A stretch of 64,000 nt of DNA from Tranzscheliella williamsii. Taxonomy: Eukaryota; Basidiomycota; Ustilaginomycetes; Ustilaginales; Ustilaginaceae. Shown here in pieces: positions 33,281-43,494 of this stretch (position 1 is its first letter; every line of letters begins with the position of its first letter). Location: the NCBI GenBank assembly GCA_023212725.1, contig JALBYF010000048.1, forward strand, positions 1 to 64,000, in the 5' to 3' direction. Below the pieces are notes generated by a model, which did no database searches, was not told where the DNA came from, and saw only the letters and a list, made by a program, of their open reading frames with translations. The translations under genes were made by a program, and so were the position numbers.

Positions 33281-35384
33281 TGTTATTGGTTGCAGAAAGG
33301 GGTGGATGTGGTGGTGGTGGCGGTGATCGGGATGGTGGCTGGATTGGATCAGCAGCTGATCTACGGATGTAGTCGGCCAAGATGATTGCGTTAGGTGACG
33401 TGAAAGGTGGTTGATGCGAAGCTGAAAGACGCTGAGGCTTTGGTGGAAGCTCAGCAGCTACAGTTGGAGCGGCGTCGAGCGGGTGAGAGGGCGAGCGATC
33501 CACCGAGCCCAGGCCGACACAGAGGTGGTGAGGGGTGACACAGGAACGGGAACCTCGGATGACTGGCGGGCCAAGCTGTGTCAGATTGAGCAGGGATGGG
33601 ATGGACCGGAAGGGAGAGGGAGGTGTTGGAAAGAAGCCAGGGAGCGACGCAGGGATCTGTCGGCGAAGAGGGCACAGCTTGTCGGCGAAGAGAGCACAGC
33701 TTGGCGTTGCAATCAGACAAGTTAGGTGGAATTGGAAAGCGAGTTATAGTGGTAGAGTGGGAGTGAGAGAGTGATGTTATAGCTGGTTGTTTCCCGAATT
33801 TGGATGAACTGGCTCTGTTTTGAAGCCAGATCAAGCAGCTGAATACAGGAGCGGTGCAAAACAGAGCAACAGCCTTCGGCCAGGTTATATTCACAGAGCA
33901 ATATTATCAACCAAACCGAAATTACAGCGCAAGTGATCTTGTACGCTTGAACCCGTGCATGAACCCTTCGCTATTGATTTGCGCTGTCACATCACGGTGG
34001 ACTACGAGATACGAATAGCGAAAGGCGGCCAAATGAACCGCCTGCGCTTGTGTTTGCCGGATGAGATAATCATGGAGAGCGGAGGAGTGTGGATGGGACG
34101 GGTGTTTTGCGTGCGGAGCTGCAGCCGTCCGCGAGCAAAGGCTTTGGCTGTCGGTTGGCTGTCGGTGTTGATGCGCGTCGATGCCGCTTGTGATGGTCGG
34201 CGACGCTTGGCTTGGATGCAGTTAGTATGGCCTGTTGCCCGTTCCTTTTCGGCGCGGTTGCGTCGTGCTTTTTTTTCGATGCGTTGTTTTGAACCTCGAA
34301 GCATCGCAGCGATGCCGATAATATTACAAGCAGGACTTGCCGGACCCCTAAGCTGCGCCCTCTTGGATATCTACCGCCTTGTTTTTCGGTTTACCGAATT
34401 CAGGTCCGCGCCTAACCTGGCCCGCCCGATGCGAATTTGCATCAATACAGAAGGAACAGACAAGCCAGTACGCAAATACGGCTACCCATCCAATTATCCA
34501 CAATTATCGATCCTTCTTTCTTTCCTTCGGAGATGCGGCGGTGCAGCTACAGTATGCATGGCCATGGGCCCACACTACGGCCTTGGATCAGGCGCGCGGT
34601 CGACAAAGAGCAGATGGCCAGGCGTGGAGCTCCATAAGGTCTGCCACGCGTTGTTCCGCTAACCCGACTTCGCATTCACAATTACGGCTGCCATCACAGC
34701 TGCCTGACATCACTTTGCGAAATGCAACGCGGCCAAGGCGTCATGATCTAATCGGCACGCGTCGGTTTCGCACTCCCTCTGTCTTGCTGCCAAGGGGTTG
34801 CTGCTCTCAGCTGCCCGCCAAGAAATCGCGACAAGGGGTGCGATTCCAGCGTCCTACTCGCGCCCGCCTCTGCGCAGAGCGCCCCACGCACTCACACCCG
34901 GTAGCCGCGCCGTAACCCGCACACTTTGCACTGTAGCCATCCGATACAAGTCTGTGTGAGTGTGGATTTGGGCAGTTGGGCCAGAAAGCAAAGCCGGGTC
35001 GTGCTGCCGTTTCCGCAGCAAGAGACGAGTCCGGCGAGCTGCTCTCATGCAGACAGCCCACTTCCTCTCCTGCTCGACAAGGATAGTATCGCCGTGACTC
35101 CCTTGGGTGGACAGCGAAAAAGCAGCAGATGCCCCGAGGGCGGTCATGTCGCGTCGTAAGCTCATGCCCAGCAGTACTACACAATTCGCCGAACGCACTC
35201 ACGACTCTCCGCCGGCCACAATACAGTATCACAGCCTGGCGCTACCTCCGTCTCGGGTGTCCCTGTGCCAGTAATGACGACGGGTGATGACAACTCAGCC
35301 TGTATTCTCGAGTACTCCTCTTCCCTCTTCTCTCATGAAGCTGTGTATCGTGCTGCCAATGTCAGAAGGGGGCGTTCGCGTGGG
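33281..35384. other. Gene-free interval of 2.1 kb
   Basis: Upstream of the minus-strand membrane-protein gene. Frames here (for example 33955-34662 plus) have no domain and unfit composition. It contains a 22-bp tandem duplication at 33659-33702 close to the presumed promoter. Confidence 0.5.
33659..33702. repeat. 22-bp tandem duplication
   Basis: Two adjacent copies starting GTCGGCGAAGAG (33659-33680 and 33681-33702) differ at one base. They lie about 380 bp upstream of the start codon of the membrane-protein gene. Confidence 0.75.
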
Positions 35385-35921
35385 TCAAACTGGAGGGCGC
35401 TTTGTGCTGCGGCCTTGGGATGAGCCGGCATCACCGAGGTCTCCACGGAGTCCGAACTTGCGGATATCAATGTCTTCCCCCTTCTTGGGCGAAGAGCTGT
35501 TGCGACCAAGACGTGCCAAGGATGTCAGTGGCGCGGCCCTTTGTCAATGATAGAGATTGACATACGTGAGCAATCCTCTATACTTTACAGGGAAGACAAC
35601 GCCGGCGTATTGCCAGGTTCCCGGCTCGGGGTGAAGCTTGCCTTCTTGTACGAGGTTAGTGAATATCCTTTTGTCCTCTTCTGGTGCAGAGTATGCCCGG
35701 TGGTCCTCGAAACCATGTTCTACGCTGGTGCCGGGTTTTCCGTCGGGCATCACGAGCCGCGACCATGAAGGGCGCGCTTGGATGGGTTCGGTGGCGGTGC
35801 GCTCGCCTTCTGCGGCTGCTTCGACCACACGGGGTGACAACGCGGCGACCGCGACCACACGCGCCATTGCGAGCACACAGACCAGCAGCGAGCCTGTCGA
35901 GATTGTCTTGCTGGTGCGCAT
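35385..35921 (-). CDS. Small secreted protein (candidate effector), function unknown
   Basis: Two exons, 35921-35566 and 35496-35385 (GTATGT donor, CAACAG acceptor), in phase, give 155 residues. Residues 1 to about 27 form a signal peptide (ISTGSLLVCVLAMARVVAVAA). The mature part has no cysteine, no membrane segment and no GPI-type tail; it contains the aromatic and charged stretch PGTWQYAGVVFP and a basic end (STKRPPV). I recognise no family. Size and secretion fit the small secreted protein class, which in plant-associated smuts includes effectors, but nothing here proves that role. The ATG at 35921 is chosen because the signal peptide starts there; the in-frame upstream extension to 36071 would bury it. 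Confidence 0.7.
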
Positions 35922-36540
35922 ATTGCCGGGCGGATGATCTCTCCCGTCAGGGGCGTGTATTCGCAAGGCGTGAGACGCGTGGTGACAAGAGCTCCCCGCT
36001 CGCCCCGCCCCCCCGCTCTTTATACACGCGCAGCCGCGCCCACTTGTCGCGACAGCTCGGCCCCACGGCACTCAGCGCCCGTGCGCCCTTCATCTGCGCC
36101 CACCGGCCCGTGAACCCCACCAGCTCATCGGTTGTCGTGGCGTTCGCGTGGCCCATCACGCAATGCCAACGTCCCGCTCTGACTATAGTCCACCCATGCA
36201 GCAACCTGCCTAGCGGCGACTTGACTGACAGGCAACATCTCCCCCACTTCATTTTCGTCCGCAAATGCCGCTAGACAACCATGACTGGGCGTATCATCGA
36301 TGTGAATGATACGAAATGGCGAATACTACATATCGGGCATATGCATCATGTTCAGAACGGGGGACTTCATCGAGATCGTCACAAACGGATGCTTGCAGAA
36401 GGTCGAGAAGAGCCAGGGGCGACTAAGCGAGTAGAAACTCACGAGAGGCCCAGTCCTGTTGCTGGCACCCACAAGACTACTGCAGGCTCTGCTCTTTAGC
36501 TGCCCGTAGTGTCACAACCTCAGTGTAATTTCGCCGGTGG
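35922..36540. other. Intergenic region upstream of the small secreted protein gene
   Basis: 619 bp. It holds the promoter of the secreted-protein gene and the 3' end of the membrane-protein gene at 36541. No gene supported. Confidence 0.5.
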
Positions 36541-38682
36541 TTAGGTGAAGAGCTGGTCGACGTCGACCTGCCTAACTGCAGGTGCTGGCGTGCTTTTTGT
36601 GGTTTTGGGTTTCCTCGACCATCGCCGCATCGTGCGGGGTTGTTTGGCCGTGGCTGCTTCGCGCCGCATCTCGGCTCCCGTCTCGGGCTGCGGCCGGGCG
36701 GAGTGGGGAGATGCGTTGGACCTGTCTAGGTCAAAAGGCGGAGGCGGCTCGGGGTCGGTGGGTGTGCCTGTCGGTGCCGGCTGAGCGAGGCCAGTAGGGC
36801 CGCTCTTCGGCGCCAGCGCCCTGCCGGCGCCTGCGAGCGGCACAGCCGGCTGCGAGCGCGGCGAGCCGCGCAAGACCTTCGCGATCGACTGCGAAGAGAG
36901 GGAGCGCTCTTTCCAGAACGACGGCCGAGAGGGGTTCGCTGGCTTTGTGGGCTCGGCGTCTTCGGTCCCGAAGCCTTCGTCTCCAGCATCCAGCATCTCG
37001 ATCATCCGGCTCCCGCTCCTGTGAACGCTGGTCGTGCTCGAAGAGGTGTGCTCCCCGAACTTGGCGCTGTCGTGCGGTCGATGCGGCGCACCAGCCGCTG
37101 GCCTCCGCAGCTCGCTCGACACTTCTGCCTGCCTCCCATCCACCTTGCCCCCGCTGCCGTCGGGCGCGGGCGTCACGGCCGTAGGAGCGTCGTTTTGCAG
37201 AAGACGGCTTGTATAGATGCCGCTCTGTGGATCGCTCGCCGAGCCCGACTGAAAAGTGTATGCACCCGCCTCGGGGGGCAGGTGCGCAGCAACAGCGCCC
37301 AAGGCCGCTGTCGGGTCTGGACTGGAAGACGCTATGGCGGTCTGCGCGAAAAGCGGACTGGAAACGGCGATCGAAGGCAGCATGGGCGCATCGCGCATCT
37401 GGCCAGTCCCGTGCAAGCCGGTGTCAGACCCACCTGCAAGGCCCGCATGCACAGATTCTGAGCCCGAGATGGTGTACAATGTCGAGCCTCGCGCGAGCGG
37501 ACTGGTAGCTGCAGGCCCGTCCGCTGCGTCTCGCGTGTCGGAGGCGTCAGCCCGCATCCAATAAGCTTGGTTAGAGGGGCCCCAGAGGTGGCTTGTGCCT
37601 GATGTGGTCGCTGTTCCAGCTTGCGCACCTAACGGTGTCGCAGTGTCGGAATCCTGCTGCGGCTGCAGCTGCTGCCTGTCCTGGGCATCGAGCATGTTTC
37701 CCATGGCGCCAGTGGCGACCGCACCCGAGGGCAGCGCAGATAGATTCGGCCCGGCTTTTGCAACCGCATTCTTACTGCCTTGAAAGGGTGAGGAGGCAGC
37801 AATGCCGTTTTCAGGAGAAGTATATGCTGTGTTGTTTGGCGCGTGGTGGCGAGGCACGTTTGTGTCGAGAACCGAACTCGCGCCAGGGTAGCCGTTGTGA
37901 TAGGAACTGCTGCCCGAATCATGATACATAGCCTGGAGCGCGGGGGCCGAAGGCCGTCGAGGAGCGGCAGAATCTTGCGTAAACGCGACGCGTTCCTGTT
38001 GAGCGTTAGGAAAGCTATACTGGCTAGAGTGATGAGAGAAAGATGACGAGGGCATGTACATGAACGAAGGCGCGAGCAAAGCGGACGATGCTCTGGTCCT
38101 GTGCGAGGATCCGATGTTGGCTGTCATCGCCGTGCTCATGCGATTTTCTGGCGAGGAAGCTGAACCCAGCAGCGGGGTGGCAGATGCCGAGTCGGGTGCC
38201 ATAATAGCGCTGTTGTAGCTGCCAGAGATCGGCCTCGGCGGGCCGCTGCCAGGTTTGGGAGGGAGGCCAGCAATGACGGAAGGATGCTTCTCCCGTTCGG
38301 CGTCGGCAAATGGATTGACCGTGTTCCTGGCCTTGGACCGCCGTCTCATCAGGCATGCGAGGACAACAATCAGAGCAATAAGGGCCAGCCCGCCCACAGC
38401 GCCGCCGACGACCGCGCCCACAGGGAAGGATCCAGGCGTTTTAGAGCCGCCCGCGGCGGAAGCATTGTTGCCGGCGGCGTCCGCAGTGCTCGTGAGGTTA
38501 GCATTTACGAGGGTAGGCTGAACATTGCTTCCGCTCGTCCCTTGAGCAGCTCCAGTGACTTGTGGGGCCTCGCGCGTTCCAGTGATGCCGGGGAGGTCAG
38601 CCACTGGCAAGGTAGAAGTGACAACTACGACCGACCGGCTGGCGGTCACCGTTACCGGAACAGTGACTACAACGAGCGACAT
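36541..38682 (-). CDS. Single-pass membrane protein with Ser/Thr-rich ectodomain (function unknown)
   Basis: A single exon of 713 residues. The first 80 residues are Ser/Thr/Val-rich with the repeating pattern VVVTVPVTVT ... VVVVTSTLPV and several N-glycosylation sequons (NLTS, NNAS). One membrane segment (about 88-112, GAVVGGAVGGLALIALIVVLAC) is followed by MRRRSKAR and a 600-residue cytosolic tail rich in Ser, Pro and Ala with basic C-terminus. There is no strong signal peptide, so it may be a signal-anchor protein or miss a short upstream exon. The plan is like the 31331-33280 protein but sequence similarity is limited to composition around the membrane segment. Fungal wall-stress sensors of the Mid2 type share this layout. 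Function not recognised. Confidence 0.75.
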   Translation of the reverse strand: MSLVVVTVPVTVTASRSVVVVTSTLPVADLPGITGTREAPQVTGAAQGTSGSNVQPTLVNANLTSTADAAGNNASAAGGSKTPGSFPVGAVVGGAVGGLALIALIVVLACLMRRRSKARNTVNPFADAEREKHPSVIAGLPPKPGSGPPRPISGSYNSAIMAPDSASATPLLGSASSPENRMSTAMTANIGSSHRTRASSALLAPSFMYMPSSSFSHHSSQYSFPNAQQERVAFTQDSAAPRRPSAPALQAMYHDSGSSSYHNGYPGASSVLDTNVPRHHAPNNTAYTSPENGIAASSPFQGSKNAVAKAGPNLSALPSGAVATGAMGNMLDAQDRQQLQPQQDSDTATPLGAQAGTATTSGTSHLWGPSNQAYWMRADASDTRDAADGPAATSPLARGSTLYTISGSESVHAGLAGGSDTGLHGTGQMRDAPMLPSIAVSSPLFAQTAIASSSPDPTAALGAVAAHLPPEAGAYTFQSGSASDPQSGIYTSRLLQNDAPTAVTPAPDGSGGKVDGRQAEVSSELRRPAAGAPHRPHDSAKFGEHTSSSTTSVHRSGSRMIEMLDAGDEGFGTEDAEPTKPANPSRPSFWKERSLSSQSIAKVLRGSPRSQPAVPLAGAGRALAPKSGPTGLAQPAPTGTPTDPEPPPPFDLDRSNASPHSARPQPETGAEMRREAATAKQPRTMRRWSRKPKTTKSTPAPAVRQVDVDQLFT

Positions 38683-39723
38683 AATCTGCTTTGAGCACTT
38701 GGATCCGGTTCAGCATCTGTACTCCCTAACTGGTAGTAGCCTCGAGCGTCAATCCGCTAGACTGCACCGCCGACCGAGGTGCACCGCAAGCGCTTCGATG
38801 TCTGAGGTTTCCTCGCAATGACAAGAACGAGGCAAGAAGCCGGAAAAGGGTTTGGTAGTAGCGGGAGGAGGTGCGGTGTCTCAGTGGGGAGATGGGGTTG
38901 GCGGTTGCATGCGCGGTGTGCAGAGTAATGGCGACTCTGACCGTGCCTATCTGCGGCAGAGCAACGATGATCGTCGGTTTCCCTAGCTGGGCGCCGTAGC
39001 CGCTGCATGGGTGCGTCAGGACGACGCAGACAGCTCATTGCTTGCAGCGGGACGACGCCTCCCGGTGCATGGTTGTTCCAAAACAGCCGCTCGATGTAGG
39101 AAGCATGTCAGCAGTCTTGTCCATGACCATGGCCCATGACTCTGCGTTCCTGGGCGGGGATCCCGGTTTAGTCGAGATCGAGGCGGCGGCGTGGCTTACC
39201 CCCATGACGACTGCAATGCACTATGACTGCAACGCATTATGACTGTCACTGCCTCCTGGTTGAACAGATCGCTATAATTAGCTGACTGCGTTCAACAGAT
39301 GCAGGAACAGAAACAAATCTCGGTCTTCCTTTACGAAGCATTTAACATCAACCTCCTCCGTGATCTTGCTCCAGATCGGGCCCGATCTTTGCTTTGTCAT
39401 CTTACCTCGCAAAAGGCGGCGAAAGGCATCAGAAGCGATGCAGATGGCGCCATCGCCTTTAAATCACGGATTTGTAGTCCGTTAGCTATTCGATCTTGGA
39501 CCCGGTTGTATTCGTATTAGAATCGCCTTGCTTGACTCGAAGAAGTCCGCAAGAGCCCGGTGCGGCAGAATGTACCGAGCAAGCCTGCTGAGTCCTTCTT
39601 GGTTTAGTTTTGTCTGCTAGCGCTTCGTTGTCGACCTCTGCTCCTTTCCACCGCATCGTTCTTGCTATAACACGGAAGTACACAGCGGAGGCCGTCTACC
39701 TCATCTGCTGATCTTCTTCCAGC
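38683..39723. promoter_or_regulatory. Divergent promoter region of MET10
   Basis: 1.04 kb between divergent genes, with no gene supported. It contains a Gcn4-type core TGACTC at 39137-39142 and a run of three related words, ATGACGACTGCA, ATGACTGCAACG and ATGACTGTCA, at 39203-39249, which could be binding sites for a bZIP regulator of sulfur or amino-acid metabolism. Confidence 0.45.
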
Positions 39724-42700
39724 ATGGCCGTTGCGTCCTCTCAGTCGCTCTATCAGAGCGCGGCCATCTTCGCCGGTGGCCTCGCAATTGGAGCTGGCAC
39801 GCTGGCTCTGTCGCGCGCCGCTTTTGCTCCCGCCCATAAGCCCAACAAGTCTATCAAGCGCAAGGTCTCCGATGCCAAGCTTCGATCCGTCCCCTCTGCT
39901 GCGGCCGGTCCTGTCGCTAAGGCTGAGGAGAAGCCCGCTGCTGGCGCCATCGGCTCCGGACGCGTTGACCCTCCCGCTTCTGAGCAGCTTGACGAGGTCG
40001 ACGCCAAGGGGCCAGGCCCCGCCGCTCCGACCAAGCCTGATCTTCCTGGAAACGTTGCGCCGTCGGGTGTCGATGCTACTGCCGGCGGTCAGAAGCTTCA
40101 GGGTCTCGTCAACGATCAGCCCGCTGCGGAACCGCTGCCCGAGCCCTCTCCTCTGAACCGTGCCAAGCACCTTGACGCTCGCATGGACCTCGGCCTCGTT
40201 CCAGGACCGTCAGAAGATGAGGTTGCTGCCAGATCGGCAGCCCAGTCGTGGCTCATCGGTGTCCCCAGTCCTAAGTTGACCAGCACCGCCGCCATCGATG
40301 CTGTTGCCTATGCCAACAGTACCGCCATCTTCAGCTATGAAAGCGAAGCTAACGGCGGCCTCGGCTCCTACAGTGAGGAGCAAGCTCTCGAGGCGGCTGA
40401 GAAGGGCTGGTTCCACGGGCGCCCCAAGGTCTTCAAGATGCAGACTCGAGCCGGCGCCGGCGCTGCTATTATCGGCTATTTGTCCGGCAAAGGTGGCTCT
40501 TCTTCCACCCAGCCTGCCAGGATCGTGACCGCGCTGACCAACGCCTCCGGTCTTGCCGCCATGGCACCTTCTCTGGCCGCTTTCGCTGGAGCCGACAATG
40601 CCAAGCTGGTGCTGCAAGTCTCGGCCGCTAGCCAGTTGACCGAAACCGAGGACCTTTCTGTCAAAAACGATTATGCCTCTGTTCTTGCCGCTGCCTCCGT
40701 CCTGGGCGAGAGCTTCGAAGTTATCTTCTCCTCAACTCGACAGGAAGCCGTTGACTTTGCCCAGTACGCTTACCAGTCGGCCAAGCACGTCGTCCACGTG
40801 TTCGATGGTGCCTTTGCTGGCCGAGAGGTGGGCCAGCTCACCATCCCCGCTAAAGGAGAAGTGGTCCCGACGCCCGAGCACTTTTTCTATACTGGTTCCC
40901 CGAAGGCCAAGACGGTCCTCGTCGTGCCCAATGGCTCGCAAAGCCAAGCGGCCCGTGCCGTCCTCGTGACGTTGCCTCCGGCTTTGCGACACGATGTCGG
41001 CCTCCTTTCTGTCCGCACCTTCCGACCATGGAGCGAGGCCGACCTCCGCAAGGCCATTCCCGAGTCTGTCAAGAGCTTCCACGTTCTTGAGGAACTCCCT
41101 TCCGGCGCCACAGCTGGTCAGTTGTTCGAAGACGTTGTCGCGTCTCTCTTCAGCGAAGAGTTCCTGAGCTCCAAGGCCCCAGCTGCCGCCTTCCCTGTCT
41201 CGCTTCACCCTGGCCAGAACCTATCCGCTGCTGAGTTGTTCAAGCTGTTGGAGACGCTGGGCTCCTCGCCCAATGTTGCTTGCAAAGTGCAGGACGTCCT
41301 CGACGAGGCTGACGAGGACCATCCCGATCTGCTGGCGCTCTCTGGCGATTCTCTTGTTACCTTCTTCGACAGTGAGACAAGCGCGACGGCTCCTCTGGCT
41401 CAGCTGACCGCCCGCGCAATCCGAGACCGTGGCGCCGACACCAAGCTTCGAGCTCGTCTTCTGTCTAGGTACGACAATTTCGAGGCTTCCGGGATTGTGC
41501 GATCTGACCTGGTTTTGTCTAGGCGGCCCGAATCACCCGCGGATGTTCCCATCGCACTTGCCGCTGATGAGAACACTGCCAAGATCCTCGTCGTTAGCGA
41601 CCCGGCCGTGACCCTCAAGAGCTACGCGCCGTTCCAGTCGCTCGTCCGAGGTGGAACGGTCATCTTCAACACGCCTGGCTGGGAGGTCGCCGAGCTCGAC
41701 TCGAAGCTGCGTGCTGAAGACAAGCGCGTCCTCGCACAGAAGAATGCTCGACTCTTGCTGGTCGACGCGGCTGCTGTGGTGGAGAAGCTCAACACCAAAA
41801 CCGCCAACGCAAGCGGCGGCAAGGTCAAGGTTGGAGAAAATGTCGTTCCTGGCGAGATTGCCGCTGCCGTCCTGCTGGTGGCTGTCCTCCGCACCGAGCT
41901 GAACACATCGGGAGCTGCGCTGGCCCACTTGCTCAAACGAGTCATCGGCACCGCCCCTGTCGGGATCGACGGCGTTGAGGGACTTGTTTCCGCCGCTGAA
42001 AGCGCCATTCAGCTGCATGCATTCAGCAACGACACCTGGTCCAAGGCTGAGCCTCTGTCCGAGGCTGAGGAGAACGCTCCGCTGCGACCTACCCAGATTC
42101 GCTACAACGGTTTCGGCCCTAACCTCCACGCCGCCAGCGTCGGTGTTGAGGCGGCTCCCACTCGCAGCACCTGGGCCCAGCCCGCCTGGCAGTATCTCTT
42201 CTCCGAGGCTTACGGGACCGAGGCTCACGTTCTCCGACCCGACCTTCCCGAGAAGACCTGGGTTGTTGAGGTCACTGAGAACCGACGACTCACTCCGGTC
42301 GACTATGATCGAAACGTCTTCCATATGGAGCTGAGCACCAAAGGCACCGACCTCCACTACGAGGTCGGAGAGGCGCTCGGTGTTCACGGCTGGAACGACG
42401 AAGAAGAGGTCGCCGAGTTCATCCGATGGGCCGGCTTCGATGCCGACGAGATCGTCAGCGCTCCGAGCGTCAGCCAGCCCGGCTATCACGAAAGCCGAAC
42501 GGTCTACCAGACTCTGCAGCAGAACCTCGACATCTTTGGCAAGCCCCCTAAGCGATTCTACGAAGAGCTCGGCAAGCTTGCCTCGAACCGTGACGAGGCA
42601 CGCTGGCTCAGATTCATCAGCTCTCCTGAAGGATCTGCCACGTTCAAGAAGCTCTCTGAGGTCGAAACTGTCTCGTACGCGGACGTGCTCCGCATGTTCC

Positions 42701-43494
42701 CTTCGGCGAGGCTTCCTCTGGACCAGCTGCTGACGCTGGTCGAGCCCATCAAGCCGCGTCACTACTCGATCGCCTCTGCCCAGTCGGCTGTCGGCGAGTC
42801 GGTTCACCTGCTGATTGTCACTGTTGACTGGAAGACGCCCAGCGGCAGCCCGCGCTTCGGGCAGTGCACTCGCTACCTCTCCCAGCTCCGGCCCGGTGCC
42901 AAGGTGACCGTTTCGCTCAAGCCTTCGGTCATGAAGCTGCCTCCGCTCGACTCGCAGCCCATCATCATGGCCGGTCTGGGTACCGGTGCTGCCCCCTTCC
43001 GTGCCTTCATCCAGGCCCGGGCCGTCCGCAAGGCACAGGGTATCGATGTTGGGCCGCTGGTCTACTTCTTTGGCTCACGATACCGCTCAGCCGAGTATCT
43101 CTACGGAGAGGAACTCGAGGCCTACTCGCAGGACGGCGTTGTCCAGCACATGGGCCTCGCCTTCTCGCGCGACACGTCCAAGAAGATCTACATCCAGCAC
43201 AAGATCCTCGAGGATGGCGACCTGCTCACCAAGTATCTTGGCCCCGAGATCGAGAAGCTCGAGGCGGCCGGCGGCAAGGCGGACGTGGTCCTGCAGGACG
43301 GCCTCCTGAATGATGAGGGCGTCGAGGAGAGCAAGAAGGGCTACTTCTTCGTCTGCGGCCCCACCTGGCCCGTGCCTGACATCCACGAGGCCCTTGTCGG
43401 CGCCTTCGTCAAGAAGGGCCTCACCAAGGCCCAGGCCGAGCAAAAGATGGAGGCGCTTAAGGAGAACGAGCGCTACGTCCTCGAGGTCTACTAA
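39724..43494 (+). CDS. MET10: Sulfite reductase (NADPH) flavoprotein alpha subunit
   Basis: A single exon of 1256 residues; ATG at 39724 in a good context. The N-terminal two thirds hold the pyruvate:ferredoxin-oxidoreductase-like part found in fungal Met10 (ANSTAIFSYESEANGG; region around FHVLEELPSGATAGQLFEDV). The C-terminal part is a ferredoxin-NADP reductase module: FAD site RHYSIASAQS, NADPH loop GLGTGAAPFRAF, FFGSRYRSAEYLYGEEL, and the conserved C-terminus ending YVLEVY. With the siroheme beta subunit (Met5) it reduces sulfite to sulfide in methionine and cysteine synthesis. Fungal Met10 lacks a flavodoxin domain and so does this. Residues 8-32 are hydrophobic (IFAGGLAIGAGTLALSRAAF), unusual for a cytosolic enzyme. 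A 54-nt intron-like stretch lies at 41469-41522. Confidence 0.92.
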   Translation: MAVASSQSLYQSAAIFAGGLAIGAGTLALSRAAFAPAHKPNKSIKRKVSDAKLRSVPSAAAGPVAKAEEKPAAGAIGSGRVDPPASEQLDEVDAKGPGPAAPTKPDLPGNVAPSGVDATAGGQKLQGLVNDQPAAEPLPEPSPLNRAKHLDARMDLGLVPGPSEDEVAARSAAQSWLIGVPSPKLTSTAAIDAVAYANSTAIFSYESEANGGLGSYSEEQALEAAEKGWFHGRPKVFKMQTRAGAGAAIIGYLSGKGGSSSTQPARIVTALTNASGLAAMAPSLAAFAGADNAKLVLQVSAASQLTETEDLSVKNDYASVLAAASVLGESFEVIFSSTRQEAVDFAQYAYQSAKHVVHVFDGAFAGREVGQLTIPAKGEVVPTPEHFFYTGSPKAKTVLVVPNGSQSQAARAVLVTLPPALRHDVGLLSVRTFRPWSEADLRKAIPESVKSFHVLEELPSGATAGQLFEDVVASLFSEEFLSSKAPAAAFPVSLHPGQNLSAAELFKLLETLGSSPNVACKVQDVLDEADEDHPDLLALSGDSLVTFFDSETSATAPLAQLTARAIRDRGADTKLRARLLSRYDNFEASGIVRSDLVLSRRPESPADVPIALAADENTAKILVVSDPAVTLKSYAPFQSLVRGGTVIFNTPGWEVAELDSKLRAEDKRVLAQKNARLLLVDAAAVVEKLNTKTANASGGKVKVGENVVPGEIAAAVLLVAVLRTELNTSGAALAHLLKRVIGTAPVGIDGVEGLVSAAESAIQLHAFSNDTWSKAEPLSEAEENAPLRPTQIRYNGFGPNLHAASVGVEAAPTRSTWAQPAWQYLFSEAYGTEAHVLRPDLPEKTWVVEVTENRRLTPVDYDRNVFHMELSTKGTDLHYEVGEALGVHGWNDEEEVAEFIRWAGFDADEIVSAPSVSQPGYHESRTVYQTLQQNLDIFGKPPKRFYEELGKLASNRDEARWLRFISSPEGSATFKKLSEVETVSYADVLRMFPSARLPLDQLLTLVEPIKPRHYSIASAQSAVGESVHLLIVTVDWKTPSGSPRFGQCTRYLSQLRPGAKVTVSLKPSVMKLPPLDSQPIIMAGLGTGAAPFRAFIQARAVRKAQGIDVGPLVYFFGSRYRSAEYLYGEELEAYSQDGVVQHMGLAFSRDTSKKIYIQHKILEDGDLLTKYLGPEIEKLEAAGGKADVVLQDGLLNDEGVEESKKGYFFVCGPTWPVPDIHEALVGAFVKKGLTKAQAEQKMEALKENERYVLEVY

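Noticed and set aside
33955..34662. Plus-strand frame of 235 codons
   Set aside because: No conserved motif, unusual composition and no splice or promoter context.
39466..39482. tRNA-like anticodon arm (ACGGA, loop TTTGTAG, TCCGT)
   Set aside because: No D arm, T arm or acceptor stem can be formed around it, so it is not a tRNA gene.
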